Positions 33,801 to 41,504 of a stretch of DNA of 64,000 nt are shown here, in pieces. The stretch is taken from contig OZ018409.1 in assembly GCA_963969595.1 (NCBI GenBank), positions 34,547,282 through 34,611,281 of the forward strand, written 5' to 3'. This stretch comes from Neckera pumila. Its lineage: Eukaryota > Streptophyta > Bryopsida > Hypnales > Neckeraceae. The first letter of the stretch is position 1. Every line of letters starts with the position of its first letter. Made by a program: the position numbers and the translations under genes. The notes below the pieces were generated by a model. It had not been told where the DNA came from. It saw only the letters and a list, made by a program, of their open reading frames with translations, and did not search any database.

Positions 33801-36075
33801 GGTACAAAATTATTAATCTAGTTTGAAATTTATAACTTATTATTAATTCCCTCAAATTCATTCAAGATTATGTATATTGGAAACATTGCTAAAACAATGC
33901 ATTTGAGATGTATAAATTATAGTATGTGGGAGTTGAATTGTTCTTTTGAAAATGTAGTCATTATGGTCAATGCAAAATTCATTTCAGTATATTCAATAAT
34001 ATCTATTTCAAAAAAGTCAATCTAAAAATTGCAGATTTTAAAGTTAATTTCTAATTCTATAAACTTAATTTGAATTGAAGCCTCTATGCAAAGTAATATA
34101 GACACAATTAATAGACTAATATGTGATTTAAATGGCTTTATTTTCTTAATTATCTTCTATCAAACTTGCTATTAGATCTTTAAGATAATAGTTTTTTTGA
34201 AAATTTCATAATTAAGATAATAGATCAATTTCATCAAAACCTCTTAAAATTCAAAGAAAATTATTCAAAAATCTCAATTTTTGTTTGAAGTTTTTGATTA
34301 TAGTAGGATGTTTGATCTTGGGATTCAATGCTATTAGAAATGTTTATATCAAATTGTAGAATAAACATTTTTAATACCTAAAAGAATAATTGTTTATTGA
34401 TTTTATCACAAATAAGTGTAATTTTACATATGTTAATTTTTACAATTTTGTCTTTGACAACTTACATGGTTATTGACTCATTCAACTCTTCAAGTACTAA
34501 TATAATCTCATTCTATATCATTGAATGTAAATTTCAATTAAGTGTAATTCCTTATTTTGTTGGATCGCTCCAATTTAAAAAACAAATTAATTTAATATGC
34601 TCAGGCAACCAAAGCATGATTTTTTAAGATTGTCAATTAGAGTATAAAATCATACTTAAAAAATTCAAAGTCAAATTTGAAATATCAATGAAATTTGCTT
34701 GATTATTCTTTGATGTTGGAAATAAATGTGAATTTTTTTCCATATCATAATGTGATGAAGTATAATTAGAGATTTAAAGAATTTATTCTATTTCCGATGG
34801 ATGTAAAAGTATAGCTTTAACTATTTATATATCACACTTTGAGAAATAAGAACGTATTTGTATCTTTTCTTTGATTTCTAATAATTGATTGAAGTTCTAA
34901 TAAAATTTTGATGGAAAAAAATCTTTAATTTTAAACTTGCCATTGAATTTATTTTAAACATAAAATAAATTAATGATACACATTAAGAATTGTACATTAT
35001 TTGGTATTACAAAAAAAATTGTGCAAGTTTTTATAATTAAGAAATTCTAATTTGTAATTTGAATATATGTAATGTTTCATTGAGTACCTGCTTCGCCATC
35101 TCTAAAAAGTGTTACACCTTTACAACTCATTGTATAGAAATATGGTCCCTCAAGATTGCAATATCGAACAATCTCTAAGTCATAAGGATCATATTTTGGT
35201 GATTTTGTTTTTTTTGTTGGTTGTAAATATACAAATTCAGGCCTTGTTGGATCCTCCTTTAAGGATTCTACATAAACATTTTTTTGTTAAACATATTTAT
35301 TTAAGCAAAAATAATGGAATAGAAACAAGATTGAAAAAATTATTACCATTGCAATATAGTTTTTAAAATGAAAATCAATCTAATAAGAGGACATTGACCA
35401 AAATATAAAATTTTATAAGACAAAAATCAATATCACTTCAAATATTATCACAAAATACTATATTATTTCAATGAACCCCCCTATTATGGTATATATTTCA
35501 AGCGATACATGGTTTCAAGTGATACATGTCAATATTATGTTCTTGTTGTTTAAAAAGAAATATACACTTGTTAATCTTTTGTATATTTTATAGAATGTAA
35601 TAATGTGCACTTGGTGTCTATAAAAATTACAATTATTTCCACATTAATAGTTGAATGGGTTTTGTGCTATTGTATATGAAAAAGCTTGTTGTATATGTTG
35701 TAAATAATTATTATAAAATGCAATTGTAAGGAGTTTACCAAAAAATGGTAACCACATATAATCTGGTTCAGATTCTGGAGTTGCTAATGCAAACTTTCCT
35801 TGCCTCCTTTTCCAAGCTTCTTTATTACTTGTACTACTTGTTTTTTTTCCAATATGTTTTTGTGGAGGAAATGCATCTGCTAACTCAGGCATCTCTAAGA
35901 CTAAAGGGTGACTAAGATGAACATCTTTCTTAGGCCCTGATGGATAAGTTTTAATAGTAGGCCCTCTAAGTCTTCTTTCAATAGAATTTTCAGTGATTTT
36001 ACGTTTCTTGGTTCCTAAATTATCATCTTCTTGCATTATTGAATCTTCCTCTATCTTTCCACTTTTTGGATCCAT
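1804..36075 (-). CDS. Axonemal dynein heavy chain, inner-arm (DNAH6-like) type; N-terminal part, seven exons, 3' end beyond the left edge
   Basis: Heavy chain of a flagellar inner-arm dynein; only the N-terminal tail (about 500 residues) lies here, and the AAA motor would lie to the left of position 1. Exons on the minus strand: 36075-35739, 35267-35088, 32676-32600, 32423-32286, 29160-29038, 3228-3025 (or to 2985), 2244-1804 (or to 1809). The first five join in matching phase (1,1,0,0,0) with GT/AG borders and no stop. Read in order, the peptide carries the tail landmarks I know from single-headed inner-arm chains: FVYLQP, YDPYDLEIV, DQWERGY, WRTWAIWKHYVRRK, KRNLF, YSLDEF, KDACKTAL, RLLNFVRLADYLI and LTFEPS. 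The start ATG sits in AACAATGG with an in-frame TAA two codons upstream. Introns are 471, 2411, 176, 3125, about 25.8 kb and about 0.74 kb. The DNAH6-like assignment is from memory and tentative; the dynein heavy chain assignment is strong. Such genes survive only in plants with motile sperm. Confidence 0.85.
2333..2653. mobile_element. MITE-like TIR element, copy 2 (in dynein intron 6)
   Basis: The terminal inverted repeats are almost perfect over about 20 bp: CATTAGATGAGATTTGGGGG at the left, and the reverse complement of CATTAGATGATATTTGGGGG at the right. It shares its interior blocks with 1059-1326 and is longer because of a ~32-base poly(A) tract (about 2461-2492) and a (TTA)n run. It lies between dynein exons 7 and 6. 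Confidence 0.75.
2680..2987. repeat. Dispersed repeat, copy 1, abutting dynein exon 6
   Basis: Shares an ordered set of blocks with 20807-21110: GGCTCTA start, ACAATGTACA, CACTTCAACTTCAAAA, AAAGCTCCAA, AGGAAAATTT, AGCTCTTAAA, GGACCT and TACCTT end. The first ~130 bp form an imperfect inverted repeat, better preserved in the other copy. Similarity stops at TACCTT (2987), about where dynein exon 6 would meet its GTAGGA donor. Confidence 0.65.
3025..3228 (-). CDS. Dynein heavy chain exon 6 (3' border uncertain: 3025 or 2985)
   Basis: Acceptor CTATGATTGCAG, then LASIIILAIKDACKTALSQL in phase 0, matching the A(x)nR/KxACxxAL helix of dynein tails. A long hydrophilic, Lys/Glu/Thr-rich insert follows. 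The best-looking donor (AACAAG/GTAGGA, exon end 2985) leaves one extra base and would throw exon 7 out of frame. A weaker donor (CAA/GTACAA, exon end 3025) keeps phase 0 and gives 68 codons. A dispersed repeat shared with 20807-21110 ends at about 2987, at the stronger donor. Confidence 0.65.
3440..5410. repeat. Long dispersed repeat, copy 1
   Basis: Two parts colinear with 18460-20400. The part at 3440-4340 shares AACAAGGCTAAAATC, GCAAGATCAT, ACTAAATTGTTAAGAATTTA, GGAATTGAAA, GCAATGTT and ATAAAGGACTTCAA. The part at 5095-5410 shares GTTATGGACAAAATTT-type and TTTTGTCCATAACTTTT-type arms that form an imperfect palindrome. A third copy of the first part is at 30045-30960. The element type is unknown. 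Confidence 0.6.
4622..6117. mobile_element. Possible CACTA-ended segment
   Basis: Starts CACTAATAGAAATGAAGTG and ends with the reverse complement of CACTAATAGAAAACAATG, with further similarity inwards (ACCAAA(A/T)CAACAAAA). The flanking triplets are AAA and AAG, so the 3-bp duplication is imperfect. It overlaps a repeat that continues to its left, so these termini may belong to different insertions. Confidence 0.35.
6461..6500. repeat. 20-bp perfect tandem duplication
   Basis: GGTATCCAAATGTTGCATTT is present twice head to tail, probably by replication slippage in AT-rich intron DNA. Confidence 0.9.
8550..8760. repeat. Dispersed repeat with an inverted copy at 11085-11290
   Basis: On the plus strand it shares GGTTTGATTCATTC, ATCTTGTTTTT, AGGATTCATTTTTGAATG-like sequence and TTGCTAGAACAATC with the reverse complement of 11085-11290. 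A shorter related piece (AAAGCTTTGATTCATTCCAT) occurs at about 27007. No coding content. Confidence 0.6.
9618..10932. repeat. Composite repeat: two direct units and one inverted unit with AAAC tails
   Basis: Unit 1 (9618-10216) and unit 2 (10224-10584) are head to tail; unit 3 (10586-10932) is unit 2 inverted. Each runs from CTAGTGTGACCCTGTGCCGT, through 12-bp repeats of the CTACTCCCGGTT type, AATTTTCTAATTTTTTAAT, ACGCCACGAAACCAAGCCGG, CTCGGCGAGAGCTTTCC and GTGG(A)CAACTTCC-type sequence, to an AAAC/AAAAC tail and AGCCTCATTTAAGGTAT. Units 2 and 3 meet at a near-perfect palindrome at about 10585 and make a ~350-bp-arm hairpin. It is GC-richer than its surroundings and has no coding capacity. 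Confidence 0.85.
9951..10202. repeat. (AAAC)n microsatellite, 63 uninterrupted units
   Basis: About 252 bp of perfect AAAC, preceded by AAAAC units, inside unit 1 of the composite repeat. Units 2 and 3 have only a few AAAAC/AAAC units at the same place, so the tract expanded after duplication. The long open frames through it in all phases are repeat artefacts. Confidence 0.97.
11085..11290. repeat. Inverted copy of the 8550-8760 repeat
   Basis: The reverse complement carries TTTGATTCATTCCATTTGG, GGATTCATTTTTGAATGC, TTTAGTTTTTTTGCTAGAAC and ATTGGAATTAG in the same order as 8550-8760. The two copies bracket the composite AAAC repeat. Confidence 0.6.
12397..12726. mobile_element. MITE with 29-bp terminal inverted repeats
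   Basis: Left end ATGGTCAATTTTGTTAAAAT(GGTGGCATT); the right end is the reverse complement of ATGGCCAATTTTGTTAAAAT(GGCGGTATT), three mismatches in 29. Both sides are flanked by CTAC (12393-12396 and 12727-12730), a candidate 4-bp target duplication. The interior has repeated CTAGATTTG/TAGATGTTTG-type motifs and no transposase. Confidence 0.75.
14528..14795. mobile_element. CACTA-type MITE (foldback)
   Basis: Starts CACTAATAGAAAAG and ends CTTTTCTTCTAGTG-like (AATTTTCTTCTAGTG). The 3-bp flank AAA is present on both sides, as expected for CACTA (En/Spm) insertion. Inside, arms at about 14571-14612 and 14725-14762 (AACAAAATCTAGCTGATGTT / AACATTAGCTAGATTTTGTT) are inverted around AACAGTTGAAAACTG, making a foldback. 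Non-autonomous. Confidence 0.75.
16873..17105. repeat. Degenerate ~60-bp tandem repeat, four units
   Basis: The consensus includes GTATTTTCAAATTTT(T)TCAAG, CCCA(A/C), a TCTTCTAACA-type block and CCC(C)...CCC(T/A)AGTG. Four successive units are at roughly 60-bp spacing. The repeat is non-coding. Confidence 0.75.
18460..20400. repeat. Long dispersed repeat, copy 2
   Basis: Colinear with 3440-5410 in block order and spacing: ACAAGGCTAAAATC, GCAAGATCATGTCGCTTGG, AAAATTGTTAAGAATTTAGA, AACAAAAACTCCTCATAACT, TTTGGTCCTTTAGGAGTT, then the GTTATGAACAAATTTCAGAG / TTTTGTCTATAACTTTTGAT palindromic part. Function unknown. Confidence 0.6.
18770..18820. repeat. (TTTA)n microsatellite
   Basis: About thirteen perfect TTTA units followed by three TTATTTC units; it sits inside the dispersed repeat copy. 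Confidence 0.97.
20807..21110. repeat. Dispersed repeat, copy 2 (related to 2680-2987)
   Basis: The first ~120 bp have terminal inverted repeats (GGCTCTAAAATCGCCCACC / GGTGGGCAATTTTAGAGCCC). The remainder matches 2680-2987 in block order up to GGTACCTT. It shows the boundary of the family independently of the dynein exon. Confidence 0.65.
22125..22545. repeat. Copy of the TTTG/AAAC-tailed repeat family
   Basis: Runs from a poly(T)/(TTTG)6 tract, through CCGCGTGCTTGGTACCATC, GGATGCACCGGCTTGGTTTC and AGAAAATTACTTTTATTTTG, into a second partial unit (GGGGTGGACGGGCTTTG, TTGAATTTCAAAGTTTTTAT), and ends GGCCACACTAG. It has the same block order as unit 3 of the composite at 10586-10932, so it is an older, diverged two-unit copy. 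Confidence 0.8.
22702..22806. repeat. 47-bp perfect tandem repeat, 2.2 copies
   Basis: Units 22702-22748 and 22749-22795, plus 11 bp of a third. The unit starts ACTCACAAGTTCATGTGAAT. Recent duplication in AT-rich intron DNA. Confidence 0.95.
23264..23413 (+). pseudogene. Unidentified open fragment in a GC-richer island
   Basis: A 49-codon open frame with no ATG, bounded upstream by an in-frame TGA and ending in TGA. It reads LLITVFGGFDGNFYPVATQS and later NGPENFFLPTYPVTGFIR. The composition and amino-acid mix look like real protein rather than translated AT-rich DNA, and it lies in a less AT-rich island (about 23220-24000). I do not recognise the family. It could be an exon of a gene nested in the intron, a gene fragment captured by a transposon, or chance. 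Confidence 0.25.
25453..25623. mobile_element. CACTA (En/Spm) MITE with perfect ACT target duplication
   Basis: Terminal inverted repeats CACTACAAG / CTTGTAGTG, the classic plant CACTA(C/G)AAGAAAA end, flanked by ACT on both sides (25450-25452 and 25624-25626). The 171-bp interior is built of about five ATGTCC(A/G)AATTGACAAA-type subterminal repeats, as expected for transposase-binding motifs. Non-autonomous. Confidence 0.92.
29038..29160 (-). CDS. Dynein heavy chain exon 5
   Basis: 123 bp, phase 0 at both ends; acceptor TTTTTTGCAG, donor GAG/GTGTGT. It encodes 41 residues including LWSMRFYHIDVGKVYSLDEF, the counterpart of the segment ending YTLQEF in DNAH6-type chains, then a charged stretch ending LQMIE. 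The next family segment (VxxxxRDAC..AL) is not found until 3228, implying the giant intron. Confidence 0.88.
30045..30960. repeat. Long dispersed repeat, copy 3 (in dynein intron 4)
   Basis: Shares with 3440-4340 and 18460-19400: TGTAATTGTAGGATC-like, CTAAATTGTTAAGAATTT, GCAATGTTGTAATAAA, AAAGGACTTCAAA, AAACAAAAACTCCTCATAAC and TTGGTCCTTTAGGG. The order and spacing are the same. No coding capacity. Confidence 0.6.
31560..31626. other. Short hairpin-forming inverted repeat
   Basis: The arms GGGGCAAGTCAAACAATCAG and TTGATTGTTCGGCCTTGCCC pair over about 26 bp around a ~10-base loop, with a few mismatches. It stands out in very AT-rich intron DNA. It could be the core of a small foldback element or a hairpin transcript; no evidence of expression. 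Confidence 0.5.
32286..32423 (-). CDS. Dynein heavy chain exon 4
   Basis: 138 bp, phase 0 at both ends; acceptor AATGTAG, donor GAG/GTAACT. It encodes YKIWRTWAIWKHYVRRK, then a serine/threonine-rich link, then KRNLFIANIIFSIVLMKIRE. This is the W-x-F-W-x-x-x-V-R-x-x-K block followed by the KNLF...LLKI block of inner-arm dynein tails. It is separated from exon 3 by only 176 bp. Confidence 0.88.
32600..32676 (-). CDS. Dynein heavy chain exon 3 (77 bp micro-exon)
   Basis: Acceptor ATTCATAG, donor CAA/GTATGT. Two bases complete a Glu codon with exon 2, then 25 codons encode FEPLDQWERGYNTFR and FLDVFRQ. The pattern DxWExxY followed by F..FR is a conserved block of inner-arm dynein tails. It is too short to stand out as an ORF and was found only by motif and phase. 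Confidence 0.85.
32677..35087 (-). other. Dynein intron 2 (2.4 kb)
   Basis: Very AT-rich sequence between exons 2 and 3, with phase 1 on both sides (a split Glu codon). I see homopolymer runs (poly-A at about 32761-32778) but no further exon or named repeat. Confidence 0.7.
35088..35267 (-). CDS. Dynein heavy chain exon 2
   Basis: 180 bp between a TTTATGTAG acceptor and a GCAG/GTACTC donor, phase 1 at both ends, open throughout. It encodes SLKEDPTRPEFVYLQP, then YDPYDLEIVRY and YFYTMSCKGVTLF. This order (FxYL, YDxYDLxIV, Y(F/Y)T(M/I)S, VT) matches the dynein tail segment just before the conserved W-E-Y block. Another GT lies at AAAG/GTGTAA inside the exon, but only the GCAG donor gives the right phase for exon 3. 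Confidence 0.85.
35739..36075 (-). CDS. Dynein heavy chain exon 1 (start codon, residues 1-112)
   Basis: Begins MDPKSGKIEED and ends at DYMWLPFF plus one base, at a GTAAAC donor. It is a charged, low-complexity N-terminal extension (acidic first 20 residues, then a KKRK patch), followed by HPLVLEMPELADAFPPQ and IGKK, which resemble the proline-rich leader of DNAH6-type chains. The leftover G pairs with AA of exon 2 to give Glu. Translation past 35739 runs into intron sequence and stops near 35644. Confidence 0.75.
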
Positions 36076-37099
36076 TGTTTATTCAATATCTTATGAATAA
36101 GCTTATAATGAATTAATGAATTTTTTCATTTCAACAATTTTTAAGTTTTTTGCTTCCAAACTCAAACAATTTAAAATTACATCAATTGCCTTCATAAAGT
36201 GTCAAATCCTATATTATACAACATTCAAATTTCAAAATGGTTGAAGTACTACAAGTATTACAAGTGCAATGTTGTTTCTTCATAATTTGAATTATTTGAA
36301 AAGAATTAGATCATACAATAATATGTAAGCTCAAATCTACATTGTTGTTAGTTCATGCTAAGAAGAAGAATTTGTAAATTAATATGAAAAAATGTATAGT
36401 TGTAGTGATTTTTGAATTGACTTTTTGATATTCAACTATAACATGTGACTCAAATATAAACTACTCTTCAAACAAAATTGTATTATTCTTCTTATTTGTA
36501 TCAATGCTGCATTCAACTAGCATAAGCCAACAATTAAAAAAAATTGTGATCTTACAATTATTAAGTATTATCCCTTTGAAATATGAAAATTTTGAAAAAT
36601 AAAACAAGTTGTTAATAATTCCATCCTCAATTTAGCAATGTCACTCTATCAAACAAAAAAATTTCCAACAAACATTAAATATCTATAATTTTTATTAGTC
36701 TAATGTGCCAATTGTAGAAAATTTGACAACTATTAAACAATATTTACAACAGTGAAGGTACAACAAGGGTTTTAGAACCCTAAATTCTAGATGTAAATGC
36801 TTTGATTCATGTATAGATGACAAGATTTTTAACATTATTAGGGCTTGTGCACTACCAATGACATCTTACTAATGGTTTAAGGGCCCAATTTCCACCTTGG
36901 GAGACTATGGCAATGGTTATGTACATGGATATCTCCGCCGCCATTGTTTTTAAAGAATGGTTATTGGTATGAGTTTGAAGAACTCTGTGAATCTCCCTAT
37001 GCAAATGAAGTATTGAAGCACCTTGTAGCCTTGCTTTTGCAATTTGATGTTGTATAGTACAATAGGATTGGAGCATTGTTTTTGAGGATATGACCTTGG
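36076..37099. promoter_or_regulatory. Upstream region and presumed promoter of the dynein gene
   Basis: AT-rich sequence immediately upstream (right) of the dynein ATG. An in-frame TAA just before the ATG marks the 5' limit of the coding frame. No confident TATA box or transcription start can be called in this composition. A 96-codon minus-strand frame at 36852-37142 is not convincing. Confidence 0.4.
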
Positions 37100-40000
37100 A
37101 GTTCACCCCATGACTATAAGATGCATTTGAAGCCACAACCAAAAAAATGAAATGAAGCTAGCTGATAGAAATAATGGAAAATTGAAGTTACAACTAAAAT
37201 AATGGAATTTTGAAACCATGACTAATTAATTTAATGAAGCCAAGATAAAACAACAAAATTTTGAAGTCACAATATAAATAATTATAATGAAAAATGGTTT
37301 ATATAAGATTCTTAAACAAGATTTTGTTTTTTTCTCAATCCTTGCTGCTAAACTATGCATCTAAAATTGATTGAATACATATTTAGGAGATTTGAAGGTT
37401 TGGTTGATGCTCCAATTTATACTAGCTACCTGCCATCCCATTGTATGATTGATGAGAGTGTAGAAACTAAAGCTGCAAAATCACATTGAATTTCATAAAT
37501 AGTTGCAAAATGAAATTTAGAAAAATAAATATTATTTTGGAAACCTTTCAACTCTCTCATTTTTAAATTCCAAATTTTTCTAGTGTTTCTTTTAGAAATG
37601 AATTGAACCTCAAAAGTAATTTTTGTCTTGTATTCATTCCAACATTTTAGTCTTGGCTTCATTCCATCATTCACTTCATGACCTCAAAGACGTACCATAG
37701 TCACAATGGGAACCTACTATTTGTCAGTATAAAATTTCAAATGTCACTCCAAAAATTAACTTAACCAATTCCAATCTAAAGATTGTCATTTGAATTTTTG
37801 TTACGATTCAAATATGTATTGGAACATTTTTGTATGAAAGGAAATTTTTCAATTCTAAAAACATATTTAAAAAATGCATAGATTTCTATATTGTCTTATA
37901 TTAACCTTGAGAGGAAAAGTATCCTTTGGTGGATGATATAATTAGGAAAATCTCAAGATGGAAAAAACCATGTTTCCATTTAGTTTCTTTCAGGTGACTT
38001 ATTAAACTCAATTTCAATAAAAGGTGTGGGTATTCTCTTGGTTTGATTTGAGCCATCAAAATGATCTATTTTTGAATATAAGTTCACCTAATGAAATGTC
38101 TAGGCTTCATTCCATCATTCCAATCATAATTTCTATTTTAATTATGGATTCAAAGGCACCCCATGGTCACATACAAAACCCCCAAAGGTTGCTCTAAAAA
38201 TTGGCTCAACCAATCTTGACCAAGGGCCTTCATTAGAATTATAGATTCAAGCCCTGTGCTTGCAAAATGGACCCTTTTAACTCTCATATTTTTTTCAAAT
38301 TCAAATTCCAAATTTTTTTGGCCTTTGTTTTGGAAATTAAATGAAAAAGTTTCTATTGGTTCTTTCAAAAAAAATTCAACTCCTAAATTGAAAAGACATT
38401 GAATTCTCTAAAAGTCTAACTTTGTGTTTGCGAAGTGAATCCTTTTAACTGTCATGTTTTTCTTTTTAAATTTCAAATTCTTTCAACCATTGCTTCAAAA
38501 ATCAATTGCACCTCACTATTCTATTGGTTCCCTCAAAAAACTTGTCAATTCTCTCAATTGAAAAGACAATTTGTATCTTGAACTTGATATTAGTTGCACA
38601 ATTTCAAAATTCTATTACTTTTGTAGTAGTTTCAAAAATCCATTGTTTTCATCTTGGCTTCCTTCCATCATTTTTAGTTGTGACTTAAAATGGCTCCTAT
38701 GATCACAAAAAGAATCCTATACTTGTTAAACTCCAATGTCAGTTCAATTTTATAGCAATTTGAATTTTGAATCTATAACCATAAAGTACTAATTTTCTAC
38801 TTCTAGCATGGTCACATGGTAAAATAATTTGCCCCATAATGTTCTATACTATAATATAAGCCTATGGTGAAATTTTTAAATGTTTTGAGAATCAATTGCA
38901 TTTGATATGAAATGTTTCAATTTTTATTAAAAAATTTATAGTAATTTCAATTTTCTTACAACTAATAGAAGACATGTAATCATGTCATGTCAAAATAAAT
39001 GTGAAAATTCACATTCATATGTGCTTGCAAATGAAGTTTGAAAAAGTGATAATATGCTCATTGTTTGAGGATTATTAATCTGTAAACTCATTTGACATAA
39101 GAAGTCTTGGCAATTGTGAACACGTTATGGTGGATTTTGGAGGTATATATTAACCATTAGCTAGTATTGTTCCCTATATTTGTCAATATAAAAACCTTAA
39201 AAGATTTATGTCCCATTCATTGCTTCAAAAACCCTTCAACCCTCATTTATTTTAGATTCCAAATTCTTTCCGCTTTTGTTCCATAAATCAATTGAACCCC
39301 AAATATTCCTACTAGTTCCCCAAAATCTTTTGAACATCCTCAATTGAAAAGACACTAGGGGGTTCAAAAGCTCTAATTTTGTGACTTCAAAATTCTATTA
39401 TTTTTTGTCTTGGCTTCATTCTACCCATTACAAAATATTTGGACCTTATAATAGGTCGTTTGACTTTTGGTTGTAGTGCAAATCCAGGGAAAATCATTTT
39501 TTTAAATTATATATATAATTGTGCAAATACATGAAAAATAATTTTTTTTTAAAGTATATATACATATATAAGGTAGAAACACCTATATCCAACCAGGGTC
39601 TCATACCCGACCTATAGCATGCATGTATTTCCAACCAAAGCTGAAATAGGTTTAACAACCAAAGATTGGAATGCTTTTTTTTCTTCTTTTCAAGGTTGGA
39701 ACTAAGAATGTCATGACACATGTCCTAAAGTGTTGTAAAGTATGTGGAAAGTAGTGAGTGAGAAAGTACTATCTTGATTGATCAAAATTGGAAGACTCTA
39801 AACACTAGGTATGGATTCGGACCACTTTTTGGCTTCCAAAAATCACAGTAATTTTAGTTTTGGGAATAGAATTACGTAAACATTACCAAAAAATTAAACT
39901 CCCTATATTTCCTATTTTCCTACTTGAAAAAAATTTGCATTGCTTCATACTATTCATGATCTGTTTCAAAATCACTTAAATGATCGGGTATAAGTACTCC

Positions 40001-40350
40001 GACTTTATATTTTAAAAATTGCCAATCTGACTTGGCATTACTGGTGATCACATGGGCTCAAAATGAAACTTTTATTTTTTTGGCTATAATTATACTATTG
40101 CATGTAGTCAAAAGGCCTTCTACAAGCCTAAAATTTTTTCTAATGATTTTTGTCTTGACTTCATTTTGTCTTGGCTTCACTCTATCATGGCTTCATTTTG
40201 TCTAGGCTTCATTTTAGCATTCTAGTATGGTTTCAAAGCGCCCCCCTATGGTTGCAAACTAAACCTTATATATGTCAATGTTGAAATTTCAAAGGTCACT
40301 CTAAAATTGGCTAAACCAACTTTGATCTAGAGGGCTTCATTAAAGTTAAA
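37100..40350. repeat. Degenerate tandem family with 'GGCTTCATTCCATCATT' motif
   Basis: The motifs CTTGGCTTCATTCCATCATT, GATTCAAAG(G/C)(C/G)(A/C)CC, ATGGTCACA(A), CAATGTTGAAATTTCAAA-like, GCTCAACCAA(T/C)CTTGA and CTCAATTGAAAAGACA recur in order at about 37.6, 38.1, 38.65, 39.4 and 40.2 kb. This makes roughly five units of 500-800 bp. The units are strongly diverged, with no open frame. Confidence 0.6.
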
Positions 40351-41504
40351 ATTCTACTTCTTTATATGCTATCTACGACAATAGATTGAGGATTCTTGGA
40401 AATTTTGAATGCAATTTTCAATCAAATTTTGAATGCCTAAACTTCAAAATTTTACATTTTTTGGAAGCTATCAATTTGTAAATTGCAATTTTCAAATGTA
40501 CAATTTATTGTTTTATAGTCTACATATTTATAAATTAATTAAATAATGATTTAATGAAAATTTCAAATTCTTAAATTAATTAATTTTAAAATGTTCTAAG
40601 TTTTTAGTTTTTCATTATTTATAAAATTATAATTTTATTGAAAGGAACTCAAGGGGCTTCACACCATTATGACTAAATGCATCCGTTATAGATTATAATA
40701 GATAGTATATCAAAGAAGCAAACTTCAAATGCTAATGGAGACAAAAAAATTGTGGTATTGAATCAAAACTAGAAATGATTAATCCTATAACATTGAGCAA
40801 CTTCTATTAAGTCTATATATTTTGAAATTGTTGAGTTGTAGAGTGCTAGGGTCAATGCCAAATACTCAAGGATGGAGATTTACCTTAGAAAATGAATCAC
40901 ATGATTGTAATAGATACTATATGCTATGGATATGCGTGATATATGTGTAAGAGCCCATGCCACCTTGAGGAGCAAGGTGACATTGAGGACATTGAGGAAG
41001 ACTTTCTAAGCCTTGCAAGAGATGTGGACAGAGAAATGAGGAGTCTCAAGTAGACATGATGTCATAGCGCTTTGGTTTGGACAAAGTAGGTGGCGTGCTA
41101 TACATTTTTGGAAAGCTAGTAAGAGTATTCATCTACGGGTTCAAAGATCGCAAGGATTTGAGTTGTGAGTCAATTATTGTAGCTCCTCAAAATTGGTAGT
41201 GTCTTGGTCGCAAATTTAAAGTGAGGGACATGGGAGTAGGGGTTCTAGGAGGATCCCTTTGTCCAAATAGGGTATGCTACAAATTATTAGGACAAAGATT
41301 CTAGAATGCTAAGACTCACAAAGAGCTTAGCTACACCTTCCAAGGGCCTCATACCTTTGGAGGGCCATAATTGCTCAATACTTGATGCATTTAGAAAAAT
41401 GAATAGTCCATAATGACTTATAGAGAGAGTAGATTACAAAAATGGACTTGTAGTTTAGATTTGGACTCTGGAGCTAAAAATTATTTTGATAGGACAATCA
41501 ATAA
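40351..41504. other. Intergenic AT-rich sequence
   Basis: Between two repeat arrays. The part from about 40.9 to 41.5 kb is less AT-rich, with no frame longer than a few dozen codons. Nothing recognised. Confidence 0.5.

Noticed and set aside
35109..35366. 85-codon plus-strand frame
   Set aside because: Antisense of dynein exon 2, which fits the family in the opposite strand.
36852..37142. 96-codon minus-strand frame with ATG upstream of the dynein start
   Set aside because: No recognisable domain, no splice continuity with dynein exon 1, and it lies at the edge of a degenerate tandem array.
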